The notes under the pieces are model-generated. The model was not told the DNA's origin, did not search any database, and worked only from the letters and a program-made list of their open reading frames with translations. 5,569 bases of DNA from Sulfidibacterium sp964598065. GTDB lineage: Bacteria; Bacteroidota; Bacteroidia; Bacteroidales; F082. Made by a program: the position numbers and the translations under genes. Of the stretch, positions 1 through 5,533 are shown one piece after another (the stretch's first letter is position 1; each line of letters starts with the position of its first letter). The stretch is taken from positions 1 to 5,569 of the forward strand of contig CAZRAW010000137.1 of NCBI GenBank assembly GCA_964598065.1, given 5' to 3'.

Positions 1-130
1 TAAGTAAGTCGTATTTCCGCCTGCCAATCAGCTTTATAAAGCTTTCGGCTTTGTTTGAGTAATCGAAAAGGAAGTCTTTTGCTTTCTCTGGAAGGCTCTT
101 TTTTGTGACCCGCTTATTGGATAAGCTCTT
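1..130 (-). other. possible partial reading frame at window edge, no usual start codon
   Basis: On the minus strand a frame stays open from about base 130 to the window edge (about 43 codons), overlapping the last codons of the thioredoxin-lipoprotein gene in another frame. Its translation includes the stretches SLPEKAKDFLFDYSNKAESF and IKLIGRRKYDLL, whose composition looks like real protein. No ATG, GTG or TTG occurs in it before the window ends, and an in-frame TAA lies just upstream at 131-133. It could be the start of a further operon gene with a rare initiation codon, the decayed 5' end of a gene, or a chance open frame. I do not recognise a family. Confidence is low because there is no start and only a fragment is visible. 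Confidence 0.22.
30..43. repeat. 14-bp perfect palindrome downstream of the thioredoxin-lipoprotein gene
   Basis: AGCTTTATAAAGCT reads identically on both strands. A further GCTTT at 48-52 can pair with AAAGC at 38-42 around a 5-nt loop, so two alternative small hairpins share the same arm. It lies about 70 nt past the stop codon of the minus-strand gene. It is AT-rich and lacks a following T-run on the minus strand, so it is a weak terminator candidate at best. It could equally be chance or a protein-binding dyad. Confidence 0.3.
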
Positions 131-1274
131 TTACTTTTTCTTTTAAACGACTAAGTCTTTTCTGGTCAAAACCGACATCCACATAGGCTATTTCCCCCTT
201 TTTGTTGATAATATACATCGTAGGATAGTCGTTTATTTTGTATCGAAAATCCACAGTAGATTTTATCAGGACAATATTATAACTGATTTGTCTGTTCCCG
301 AGGAACGTTTTCAGGTATCCCAAACTTCGGGGATTATTGTCAACCGAATTAAGGCCGAAAATCATCAATCCCTTGTTTTTATATTCGGTGTAAAGTTGCG
401 ATAGGGCAGGCATAGATCTTACACAGGGCTGGCAATGTGAGTACCAGAAATCAACGATAATTATTTTTTTTCCAATATAATCGGCCAGATGGAATTCTTT
501 GCCGGTGGAATAGTACTTCCCGGTAAAAAGCGGAGCTTTATCTCCAACGTGTAGCATCCTCTCCATGAGGATAACTTCAGAATTTTCTCCCTCATCTATA
601 ACCGGATTTTCTGCCAGAATTTTCTTTTGCTCCTCTTTTAATTTAACAAGGTTGACCTTGTTAAAGGTATAATCTGAAAAAAACAATTCCTCGCTATAAA
701 CATAATTATTCTTTTTGACTACCATTTTTGACCATAACGGAACCAGGCGCTTTTTGTCCACAACAAAAATGTATTTTTTTGCTCCGTTTGGGAACCGAAT
801 CACAATTTTAGCACATTTTTTTCCCTGATAAGTAGTGTCGGAAATGGTGGTTTTTGTCTTTGGCTGTACTACCAATGCTTTCAGACTGCCGGGTTTCAGG
901 AAAACGTCAATCCAGTCTATCGGGGAAATAAAATCTCCTTTGAAATTTTTATATAAAACAGTTGTTTTTTTTGGTGGGATGGCGAGATAGAAATTTCCGG
1001 CATCGTAAATCATGTTGTAGGGGCGATAATAGTCATTCACCCAAACGTAACCATTTCTCAGACTGTCATTTTTGTTGCGAACCATCCATACCTCCAACGG
1101 AGTTACGGTTGTGTCGGGAGCATTGGAATAATGAGATTTTTCGGTAACTTTGAAATGTACGGAAGAATATGTTTTGGTCATTTTCACAATCTGTGAAACC
1201 AAATCTTCTTTGTTTTGCGTACAACTTGTCATTAAAAACAAGGAGACGGCAAGGAATAAGAGTGGTTTTTTCAT
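114..1274 (-). CDS. TlpA-like thioredoxin-domain lipoprotein with LolA-like N-terminal domain
   Basis: This 386-residue protein is predicted to be exported and lipid-anchored, and to act as a thiol-disulfide oxidoreductase in the cell envelope. The N-terminus MKKPLLFLAVSLFLMTSC is a type II signal peptide with lipobox MTSC and acceptor Cys18. Residues about 35-205 are beta-rich with repeated Tyr/Lys strands and resemble the LolA/LolB-like (outer-membrane lipoprotein-sorting) fold often fused to such proteins in Bacteroidota. Residues about 240-386 form a TlpA/AhpC-TSA thioredoxin domain, with VGDKAPLF at its entry, the active-site motif WYSHCQPC (Cys281 and Cys284), and the cis-proline loop YPTMYIINKKGEI (Pro351). 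The ATG follows an A/T-rich leader with no Shine-Dalgarno sequence, 14 nt after the methyltransferase stop, so the two genes are probably co-transcribed. The redox partner and direction (oxidase, reductase or isomerase) cannot be read from sequence. The thioredoxin call is secure; the N-terminal fold is inferred. Confidence 0.9.
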   Translation of the reverse strand: MKKPLLFLAVSLFLMTSCTQNKEDLVSQIVKMTKTYSSVHFKVTEKSHYSNAPDTTVTPLEVWMVRNKNDSLRNGYVWVNDYYRPYNMIYDAGNFYLAIPPKKTTVLYKNFKGDFISPIDWIDVFLKPGSLKALVVQPKTKTTISDTTYQGKKCAKIVIRFPNGAKKYIFVVDKKRLVPLWSKMVVKKNNYVYSEELFFSDYTFNKVNLVKLKEEQKKILAENPVIDEGENSEVILMERMLHVGDKAPLFTGKYYSTGKEFHLADYIGKKIIIVDFWYSHCQPCVRSMPALSQLYTEYKNKGLMIFGLNSVDNNPRSLGYLKTFLGNRQISYNIVLIKSTVDFRYKINDYPTMYIINKKGEIAYVDVGFDQKRLSRLKEKVKELIQ

Positions 1275-1288
1275 TTTATATTTGATTA

Positions 1289-2086
1289 TTAGTATCTTAT
1301 GATAAAATCCTGTTTGGGAATACCTTTACGGAAAAAGGTTAGTCCGAACCAAAATAAATCAATGCTGATACTCACCCGCTCATCTTTTTTAATAACATCC
1401 CAGGCATCTTCCATTTCCTGCGACCAGTGAATATCATCAAAAACAAAAACAGTATCCTTGTGTGCCAATTCAGAACACCGGTTAAAATAATCCAGCGTGG
1501 GTTTACGGCGGTGGTTACCGTCAAAAAAAACAAAATCGAGCCGGTCGAACTTTTTCAGTACAGTGGGAAGCGTTACGTCGAAGTCGCCAATGCTGATGTT
1601 CATATTTTTAATCCCCAGCTTTTTCAAATTGCCCGCCGCCACATTAGCCAGGCTGGCACAGCCTTCCAGGGTAATCATTTTGCTTTCCGGCACCGGCGCC
1701 TTGATGTAAGCCGTACTGATTCCGACAGCCGTGCCGAATTCCAGTATGTTTTCCGGTTTAAAATGACGGCTCAGTCTATAGAGTAGCCGAGCCTGATTTT
1801 TTTGCTGCGAGCGCCGTTTCACAATATCCCCCACCTTCTCCAGGGAGGTTGTGTAGGGTTTGTTTTCAGACCGTGCCCCGAAATCTACAGTTTCAATGAT
1901 TGTTTTGCTCCGGCTGATGTTCTTTTTGTACAGTTCGATTTTTTTAAATTCCGGATATTCCGTTTTATCTTTCAAAACATTTTCCACCAAATCAAAAACA
2001 AACGGTGAATGTACTTTATATCTCGTTTTGGCTTTTGCCAAATAGGTTAGATAACTTTTCGTTAGCCAAATCTGATTTTTAATCAT
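1289..2086 (-). CDS. class I SAM-dependent O-methyltransferase-like protein
   Basis: This is a cytosolic 265-residue Rossmann-fold methyltransferase of the O-methyltransferase/Methyltransf_24 type; its substrate is unknown. Residues 24-31 (KVHSPFVF) and 67-73 (VDFGARS) form the N-terminal region I associate with the Bacteroidota version of this family. Motif I, the SAM-binding glycine loop, is ILEFGTAVGIS (114-124). Strand 2 ends in acidic TLEG (Glu141), which should contact the SAM ribose. GDFD (167-170) marks the adenine-side acidic loop. DFVFFDGNHRRKPTLDYF (184-201) and VFDDIHW (215-221) are motifs seen in this group. The start ATG is preceded by a purine-rich run (GAAGGAAG directly adjacent), and MIKNQIWLTKSYLTYL is a plausible opening. 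The gene leads a two-gene unit with the thioredoxin-fold lipoprotein, with a long leader upstream. No transmembrane segment or signal peptide is seen. The family is secure; the target molecule is not predictable. Confidence 0.87.
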   Translation of the reverse strand: MIKNQIWLTKSYLTYLAKAKTRYKVHSPFVFDLVENVLKDKTEYPEFKKIELYKKNISRSKTIIETVDFGARSENKPYTTSLEKVGDIVKRRSQQKNQARLLYRLSRHFKPENILEFGTAVGISTAYIKAPVPESKMITLEGCASLANVAAGNLKKLGIKNMNISIGDFDVTLPTVLKKFDRLDFVFFDGNHRRKPTLDYFNRCSELAHKDTVFVFDDIHWSQEMEDAWDVIKKDERVSISIDLFWFGLTFFRKGIPKQDFIIRY

Positions 2087-2155
2087 CTTCCTTCTTCAAG
2101 TTCTTTTTCCTCACGCCGGTAAAAATTCTGTCCCCGGAGTGTTCTTTTATTAATT

Positions 2156-2198
2156 AAAAAACAGTCCGCATTGACCTATTTGTAATGCTCTGTTTTTT
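2156..2198 (-). terminator. hairpin with A-tract and T-tract, possible (bidirectional) terminator or attenuator
   Basis: On the plus strand AAAAAACAG (2156-2164) pairs perfectly with CTGTTTTTT (2190-2198). Inside this, GCATT (2168-2172) pairs with AATGC (2184-2188) across a 3-by-1 internal loop, leaving an 11-nt apical loop. Read on the minus strand, the second arm ends in six T residues, as in an intrinsic terminator; the symmetry gives the same on the plus strand. It lies about 70 nt upstream of the methyltransferase start and downstream of the likely promoter, so on the minus strand it would act as an attenuator in the leader. The outer stem is mostly A-T and the inner stem is short, so the termination efficiency is uncertain. 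Confidence 0.42.
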
Positions 2199-2268
2199 CA
2201 ACTGCTGGCATTCGTAAACCAAAAAATAATGGTCGTACCAATGAATCATTACCAACGAATTTTCTCAT
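2176..2268 (-). CDS. candidate 30-residue leader peptide upstream of the methyltransferase
   Basis: A short frame starts with ATG at 2268 and ends with TAG at 2176-2178. It begins MRKFVGNDSL and ends MPAVEKTEHYK. It begins about 30 nt after the predicted transcription start from the TATATTTG box. Its final codons contain the 5' arm of the downstream hairpin, and its stop codon sits in the hairpin loop. I recognise no family, see no run of a single regulatory amino acid, and see no signal peptide. It could be a leader peptide that couples translation to read-through, or a chance short frame. It would need conservation evidence to be accepted as a gene. Confidence 0.2.
   Translation of the reverse strand: MRKFVGNDSLVRPLFFGLRMPAVEKTEHYK
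2237..2260. repeat. imperfect 10-bp direct repeat
   Basis: ACCAATGAAT (2237-2246) and ACCAACGAAT (2251-2260) differ at one base and are spaced 14 nt apart start to start. They lie within the leader of the methyltransferase operon, inside the candidate leader reading frame. The spacing is not an exact helical turn. They may be half-sites for a regulator or chance similarity. Confidence 0.3.
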
Positions 2269-2304
2269 CCCTGAAATTAACGAACAATGGATATGTTTTC
2301 ATTG

Positions 2305-2312
2305 CAAATATA
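2305..2312 (-). promoter_or_regulatory. putative Bacteroidota -7 box for the methyltransferase/thioredoxin operon
   Basis: Read on the minus strand the sequence is TATATTTG followed by CAA, an exact match to the TAnnTTTG element of the Bacteroidota primary sigma factor. I see no clear TTG at the expected -33 position; the nearest candidate is GTTTTAG about 21 nt upstream. Transcription would begin near 2298, giving a leader of about 210 nt before the methyltransferase start. Confidence 0.5.
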
Positions 2313-2428
2313 CAAAGCCGGAGGAATCTGTTGCTAAAACGGACATGATAATAAGAATTTATATTAACCGAAACGCGGGAATCTCATAAGTTCAACAACC
2401 GGTATCTACTTTATTATTTAATTTTCTT

Positions 2429-2436
2429 TATCTTTG
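2429..2436 (+). promoter_or_regulatory. putative Bacteroidota -7 box for comM
   Basis: TATCTTTG matches TAnnTTTG exactly and ends 28 nt before the comM ATG, giving a short untranslated leader of about 20 nt. No convincing TTG -33 element is present upstream. The leader (AAAAGAAAACCCCA) is A-rich with no Shine-Dalgarno sequence, as is usual in this phylum. Confidence 0.6.
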
Positions 2437-2464
2437 TGGGAAACGAACTTAAAAGAAAACCCCA

Positions 2465-4003
2465 ATGCTTGCCAAAACATACGGTAGCGCAATATACGGT
2501 ATTGATGCACTTATTATTACCATTGAAGTCAACGTGGGAAAAGGTTCCAAATTTTTTCTCGTAGGATTGCCCGACAATGCGGTAAAAGAGAGCCACGAGC
2601 GGATTTTGGCAGCCCTCAGCAATGTGGAGAAAAAGTTTCCCAAACGCCGGGTTGTTATCAACATGGCTCCTGCCGACATTAAAAAAGAGGGATCAGCTTA
2701 CGATCTTCCCATTGCACTGGGACTTTTGGCGGCCTCTTCGCAACTCCGCAGCGACCATCTTCACGAATATGTCGTGATGGGCGAACTGTCGCTGGATGGA
2801 ACCATAAAACCCATAAAAGGGGCGCTGCCAATAGCGTTGGTGGCCAAACAACAGGGATTTAAAGGTGTTATCGTTCCTGTTGAAAATGCGCCTGAAGCCG
2901 CCATTGTTGATGATGTGGAAGTATATGGCGCACATCATCTGTTAGAAGTCTGTGATTTTTTGGACGATCGAAAGCCGTTGCAAAGGTTTCAGGGAAACCG
3001 TGAGGAACAGTTTTTGGAGAACCTTAGTCATTTTGACTTCGATTTTGCCGAGGTAAAAGGGCAGGAAAACATTAAGCGCGCATTGGAAATTGCTGCGGCA
3101 GGCGGCCATAACGTGATAATGATAGGTCCGCCCGGTTCTGGCAAAACTATGCTGGCCAAACGTATCCCGTCCATTTTGCCGCCCATGTCGTTAGAAGAGG
3201 CTATTGAAACCACCAAAATTCATTCGGTGTCTGGAATTTTGAAAAGCAGCGCTTCTCTTATCATTACGCGGCCTTTTCGTTCGCCGCATCACACCATTAG
3301 CGACGCCGGCCTGGTAGGAGGGGGCCCCTATCCGCAACCGGGAGAAATTTCGCTGGCACATAACGGCGTATTGTTTCTCGATGAATTGCCGGAGTTTAAG
3401 CGAACGGTGCTGGAAGTGATGCGGCAGCCTATGGAAGACAGGTTGGTTACCATTTCACGGGCAAGAATTACTGTGGAGTATCCGGCTGGTTTCATGCTGG
3501 TGGCAGCTATGAATCCATGTCCCTGTGGTTATTACAACCATCCCTCCCGCGCCTGTGTTTGCTCGCCGGGGGCCGTAAAAAGATACCTGAACCGCATTTC
3601 AGGACCTTTGTTCGACCGTATTGATTTGCATGTTGAAGTGGTTCCTGTCCCGTTTAAAGATTTGTCGGAAGCTCGTCCCGGAGAATCCAGCGCTGATATC
3701 AGACAAAGGGTTATTCAGGCAAGGAAGATACAGGAAGAACGATTTAAAAATAGTAAAAAGATACACAGTAATGCCCAGATGTCACGCAACGACCTGACCC
3801 GTTTCTGCAAACTGGATAAAGAGAGCAGGCAACTTCTGAAAACAGCCATGGAAAGGATAAGCCTTTCAGCACGAGCTTACGACCGTATTATCAAAGTGTC
3901 GCGTACCATTGCCGATTTGGAAAACAGCCAGGATATTCAATCACAACATCTCGCTGAAGCTATCCAATACCGTAGCCTTGACAGGGAAAACTGGGGAGAT
4001 TAG
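2465..4003 (+). CDS. comM: YifB/ComM family Mg-chelatase-like AAA+ ATPase
   Basis: This cytosolic 512-residue AAA+ protein is full length for the ComM/YifB family. ComM of naturally transformable bacteria is a hexameric helicase that promotes branch migration as incoming DNA is recombined. The family is also widespread in species not known to be competent, so the role here is inferred. The N-terminus MLAKTYGSAIYGIDA is the standard family start. Residues about 20-165 are the Lon-protease-like ChlI domain (GLPDNAVKES; GELSLDGTIKPIKGALPIA). The AAA+ core spans about 190-395, with Walker A GPPGSGKT (221-228), Walker B VLFLDE (302-307), the Cys-rich segment NPCPCG...CVC (Cys352, 354, 364, 366) and GPLFDRIDL with candidate arginine finger Arg385. 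The Mg-chelatase C-terminal domain (about 405-505) carries SARAYDRIIKVSRTIADL, with likely sensor-2 arginines. It stands alone on the plus strand between two minus-strand operons, with a close TATCTTTG promoter box. No key residue appears missing. Confidence 0.96.
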   Translation: MLAKTYGSAIYGIDALIITIEVNVGKGSKFFLVGLPDNAVKESHERILAALSNVEKKFPKRRVVINMAPADIKKEGSAYDLPIALGLLAASSQLRSDHLHEYVVMGELSLDGTIKPIKGALPIALVAKQQGFKGVIVPVENAPEAAIVDDVEVYGAHHLLEVCDFLDDRKPLQRFQGNREEQFLENLSHFDFDFAEVKGQENIKRALEIAAAGGHNVIMIGPPGSGKTMLAKRIPSILPPMSLEEAIETTKIHSVSGILKSSASLIITRPFRSPHHTISDAGLVGGGPYPQPGEISLAHNGVLFLDELPEFKRTVLEVMRQPMEDRLVTISRARITVEYPAGFMLVAAMNPCPCGYYNHPSRACVCSPGAVKRYLNRISGPLFDRIDLHVEVVPVPFKDLSEARPGESSADIRQRVIQARKIQEERFKNSKKIHSNAQMSRNDLTRFCKLDKESRQLLKTAMERISLSARAYDRIIKVSRTIADLENSQDIQSQHLAEAIQYRSLDRENWGD

Positions 4004-4064
4004 AAAATAACAGCGAATGGCAGATGATGAATGAGTCTGGCCTAAAAAGGTTCAACATCAGATA
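4004..4064. other. 61-nt convergent intergenic gap, no clear terminator
   Basis: comM (plus) and the ChaN-like gene (minus) end toward each other across this gap. I looked for a bidirectional hairpin and found only very short pairings (for example CCT/AGG around 4041-4050), with no T-run after them. Termination here may be Rho-dependent or may occur inside the opposing gene. Confidence 0.5.
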
Positions 4065-4928
4065 TTAATACGTCTTGGTCATATCGTTGGGAACCACAAC
4101 TATAAAGTCAGCCAAATTAATAGATTTTTTTGCAAGCGTATCGATATTTTTTTGTTCAACGGTTGAAATGGTAATAATTTTTAATCCCGGTTTGTATTTA
4201 TTCAGATACCAGATAATTCCCTGATGGTGATCGGAATGATAAGAACCTTCGTAATGGATAAAAAGTTTTCCGTTTCCGGCATATTTTGCAATGGAAGCGG
4301 CCATAGTGGCATCTTTCAAGGCTTGTGCTTTCGGCAGGTTCGGGTTGTTGTGTCCCATACTTTTCATCATGGCCAGCATGTCTTTATAACATTTTACCTT
4401 GGGGTCGAAAGGGATGGGCAACGGAGCGATGTATGATTTTGCTTCGGGAGAAAGGCTGTCGAGTGCGCCAAAACCGTGTTGATACACCATGTTGGCATAC
4501 CTGCGAGGTACATTGGTAGCAATAAAAGGAATACGATGCTTTTTGGCAAATTCCACCAACGGCTTGTAATCGGTTTTGTAATTGGGCCACAACCTGATTT
4601 CTTCTTCAAAGTTTTTCCGGTTAATTTCTCCTTTGAGATATTCGTTCATGATCAGCTGGTTGTCGCGTTCAAACATTTCCGCCCCTTCAATAATGTTTCC
4701 GTTGCGGACTTTGTAAAGGTCTTTGGTGATTTCAAGCTCCAGCCAGTGGGCAATAGGGTTGTTATGCAGTTCGCCAAAAAAAACCACATCGGCATTTTTG
4801 GCAGCATTAATCATTTTTTGATATTTCACCATCTTTCCCTTTGCATTGAAAAGACGATAGGCTGGTTTATCACTTTTAAAGGCAGTGAAAACAATCAAGA
4901 GACTTAAAAATAAAACAGGTTTTTTCAT
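4065..4928 (-). CDS. ChaN-like (haem-binding uptake, DUF399-type) secreted protein
   Basis: This 287-residue exported protein belongs to the ChaN/Cofac_haem_bdg family. Its studied member, Campylobacter jejuni ChaN, is an iron-regulated lipoprotein that binds haem. Visible family motifs are VVFFGELHNNPIAHWLELEI (about 48-67), EGAEMFERDNQ (81-91) followed by YLKGEI, WPNYKTDYKPLVEFA then IPFIATNVPRR (114-143), QALKDATMAASI (202-213) and HYEGSYHSDHHQGI (225-238), whose histidines are candidate ligands. The N-terminus MKKPVLFLSLLIVFTAF is a signal peptide but has no lipobox cysteine; the only cysteine (Cys180) is internal. The protein therefore appears to be released to the periplasm or held by a single N-terminal helix. 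Its ATG lies 19 nt after the cytidine deaminase stop, so it is probably the second gene of that operon. No haem- or iron-transport gene is adjacent, so a role in haem uptake is unproven; hydrolase-like activity is another possibility. Confidence 0.8.
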   Translation of the reverse strand: MKKPVLFLSLLIVFTAFKSDKPAYRLFNAKGKMVKYQKMINAAKNADVVFFGELHNNPIAHWLELEITKDLYKVRNGNIIEGAEMFERDNQLIMNEYLKGEINRKNFEEEIRLWPNYKTDYKPLVEFAKKHRIPFIATNVPRRYANMVYQHGFGALDSLSPEAKSYIAPLPIPFDPKVKCYKDMLAMMKSMGHNNPNLPKAQALKDATMAASIAKYAGNGKLFIHYEGSYHSDHHQGIIWYLNKYKPGLKIITISTVEQKNIDTLAKKSINLADFIVVVPNDMTKTY

Positions 4929-4947
4929 AATTGGGATTTTAATGAAA

Positions 4948-5439
4948 TTATTTTTTCTTTAGTTTCTCTTCGTAAAAAGTGAGTGGTAGCAGGTTTTCGA
5001 TCCCTTCGGTCATGTTGACCGGACCAATTTCTCCCTGCATGAAGATTTTGATCTTACTTTGTTGGCGGTTTTCAGCCTCTGCGATAACCTGGCGGCAGGT
5101 ACCACAAGGTGAGATGGGTTTATCAACAAGAAAATGGTCGGCATGTGCGGAAATGGCCAGCGCTCTTACTTTTACGCCGGGATATTCTGAGTTGGCGTAG
5201 AACAGGGCCACCCGTTCAGCACACAAGCCGGATGGATAGGCGGCGTTTTCCTGGTTTGAACCACAAATGATATTTCCGTTGTCAAGTAAAACGGCAGCCC
5301 CGACATGGAATTCCGAATAAGGAGCATAGGAATTATAAGCACTTTTGGCAGCCTGTTGTAATAAATTCCGTTCCTCTTCAGGTAGCTCGGAGATTCCGGT
5401 AAACTCCGTAATTTTTATTTTTATTTCCTTAGTGTTCAT
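4948..5439 (-). CDS. cdd: cytidine deaminase
   Basis: This cytosolic zinc enzyme of pyrimidine salvage deaminates cytidine and deoxycytidine to uridine and deoxyuridine. From the chosen start it is 163 residues, the short homotetrameric class plus an N-terminal helix of about 25 residues. Motifs: SYAPYSEFHVGAAVLLDNG (37-55, substrate pocket), NQENAAYPSGLCAER (62-76; Asn63 and Glu65 for ribose, zinc ligand Cys73, proton-shuttle Glu75) and PCGTCRQ (111-117; zinc ligands Cys112 and Cys115). All catalytic residues are present. I chose the ATG at 5439. The frame stays open upstream to a GTG at 5487, but the added 16 residues (MPQTIIFPTLALNFLS) look unlike the family, and a promoter-like TACTTTAG lies between the two starts. 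The ChaN-like gene follows after 19 nt, indicating an operon. Confidence 0.95.
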   Translation of the reverse strand: MNTKEIKIKITEFTGISELPEEERNLLQQAAKSAYNSYAPYSEFHVGAAVLLDNGNIICGSNQENAAYPSGLCAERVALFYANSEYPGVKVRALAISAHADHFLVDKPISPCGTCRQVIAEAENRQQSKIKIFMQGEIGPVNMTEGIENLLPLTFYEEKLKKK

Positions 5440-5456
5440 GCTCAAAAAATTTAGTG

Positions 5457-5464
5457 CTAAAGTA
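5457..5464 (-). promoter_or_regulatory. possible -7 box for the cdd/chaN-like operon
   Basis: On the minus strand the sequence is TACTTTAG followed by CA, one mismatch from TAnnTTTG. It ends 17 nt before the cdd ATG, implying a leader of only about 10 nt. No TTG -33 element is seen at the expected distance. If correct, it rules out the upstream GTG as a start because transcription would begin after it. Confidence 0.3.
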
Positions 5465-5509
5465 GGAAAAATAATGGTTTGCGGCACTTTGTATGAGATG
5501 TTACACTCT

Positions 5510-5533
5510 TTATCAACCCTTAGGGCTTGTTAA
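5510..5533. repeat. 24-bp imperfect inverted repeat upstream of cdd
   Basis: The left half TTATCAACCCT and right half AGGGCTTGTTAA pair through TTA/TAA, CAA/TTG and CCCT/AGGG, with one mismatch and one bulged base around a single-base centre. With almost no loop it is a poor RNA hairpin but a reasonable shape for a dimeric DNA-binding protein site. It lies about 70-95 nt before the cdd start, upstream of the possible promoter. It may alternatively be the tail of a transcript from an unseen gene to the right. Confidence 0.3.

Larger units (their letters stand above)
2087..2464. other. 378-nt divergent intergenic region
   Basis: This gap separates the divergently transcribed methyltransferase operon (minus) and comM (plus). 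It holds a TAnnTTTG promoter-like box in each direction (2305-2312 minus, 2429-2436 plus), an A-tract/T-tract hairpin at 2156-2198, a 30-codon minus-strand leader reading frame at 2176-2268, and an imperfect 10-bp direct repeat at 2237-2260. I found no tRNA-like or recognised riboswitch structure. The two -7 boxes lie about 116 nt apart, so the operon has roughly 210 nt of untranslated leader while comM has only about 20 nt. Confidence 0.7.

Noticed and set aside
1..62. Plus-strand frame ending in SFIKLSALFE as the tail of a gene entering from the left
   Set aside because: Only about 19 codons are visible and it overlaps the equally open minus-strand frame; nothing distinguishes it from chance.
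1427..1786. 119-codon plus-strand open frame antisense to the methyltransferase
   Set aside because: It mirrors the methyltransferase coding strand, has no domain signature and overlaps the conserved motif region entirely.
1837..1890. DFGARS in the methyltransferase as a degraded second SAM-binding glycine motif
   Set aside because: The true motif I (ILEFGTAVGIS) is intact further along. The earlier motif belongs to the family-specific N-terminal region and does not suggest inactivation.
2320..2326. GGAGGAA resembling a Shine-Dalgarno sequence on the plus strand
   Set aside because: The only start nearby is a TTG followed by a stop within a few codons. Bacteroidota genes here do not rely on such sites.
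2287..2337. Small plus-strand frame beginning MDMFSLQIY in the intergenic region
   Set aside because: Only 16 codons, no promoter or conserved feature, and it crosses the minus-strand promoter box.
3518..3565. Cys-rich CPCG...CVC segment in ComM as a possible inserted zinc finger
   Set aside because: I recall this cysteine cluster as a normal part of the ComM/YifB family, so it is not an insertion.
4476..4907. 143-codon plus-strand open frame antisense to the ChaN-like gene
   Set aside because: It lies wholly inside a gene with clear family motifs. Its translation has no recognisable domain, and it has no promoter of its own.
5440..5487. Longer cytidine deaminase starting at GTG 5487
   Set aside because: The extra 16 residues do not fit the family, GTG is less likely than the ATG at 5439, and a promoter-like box lies between the two.
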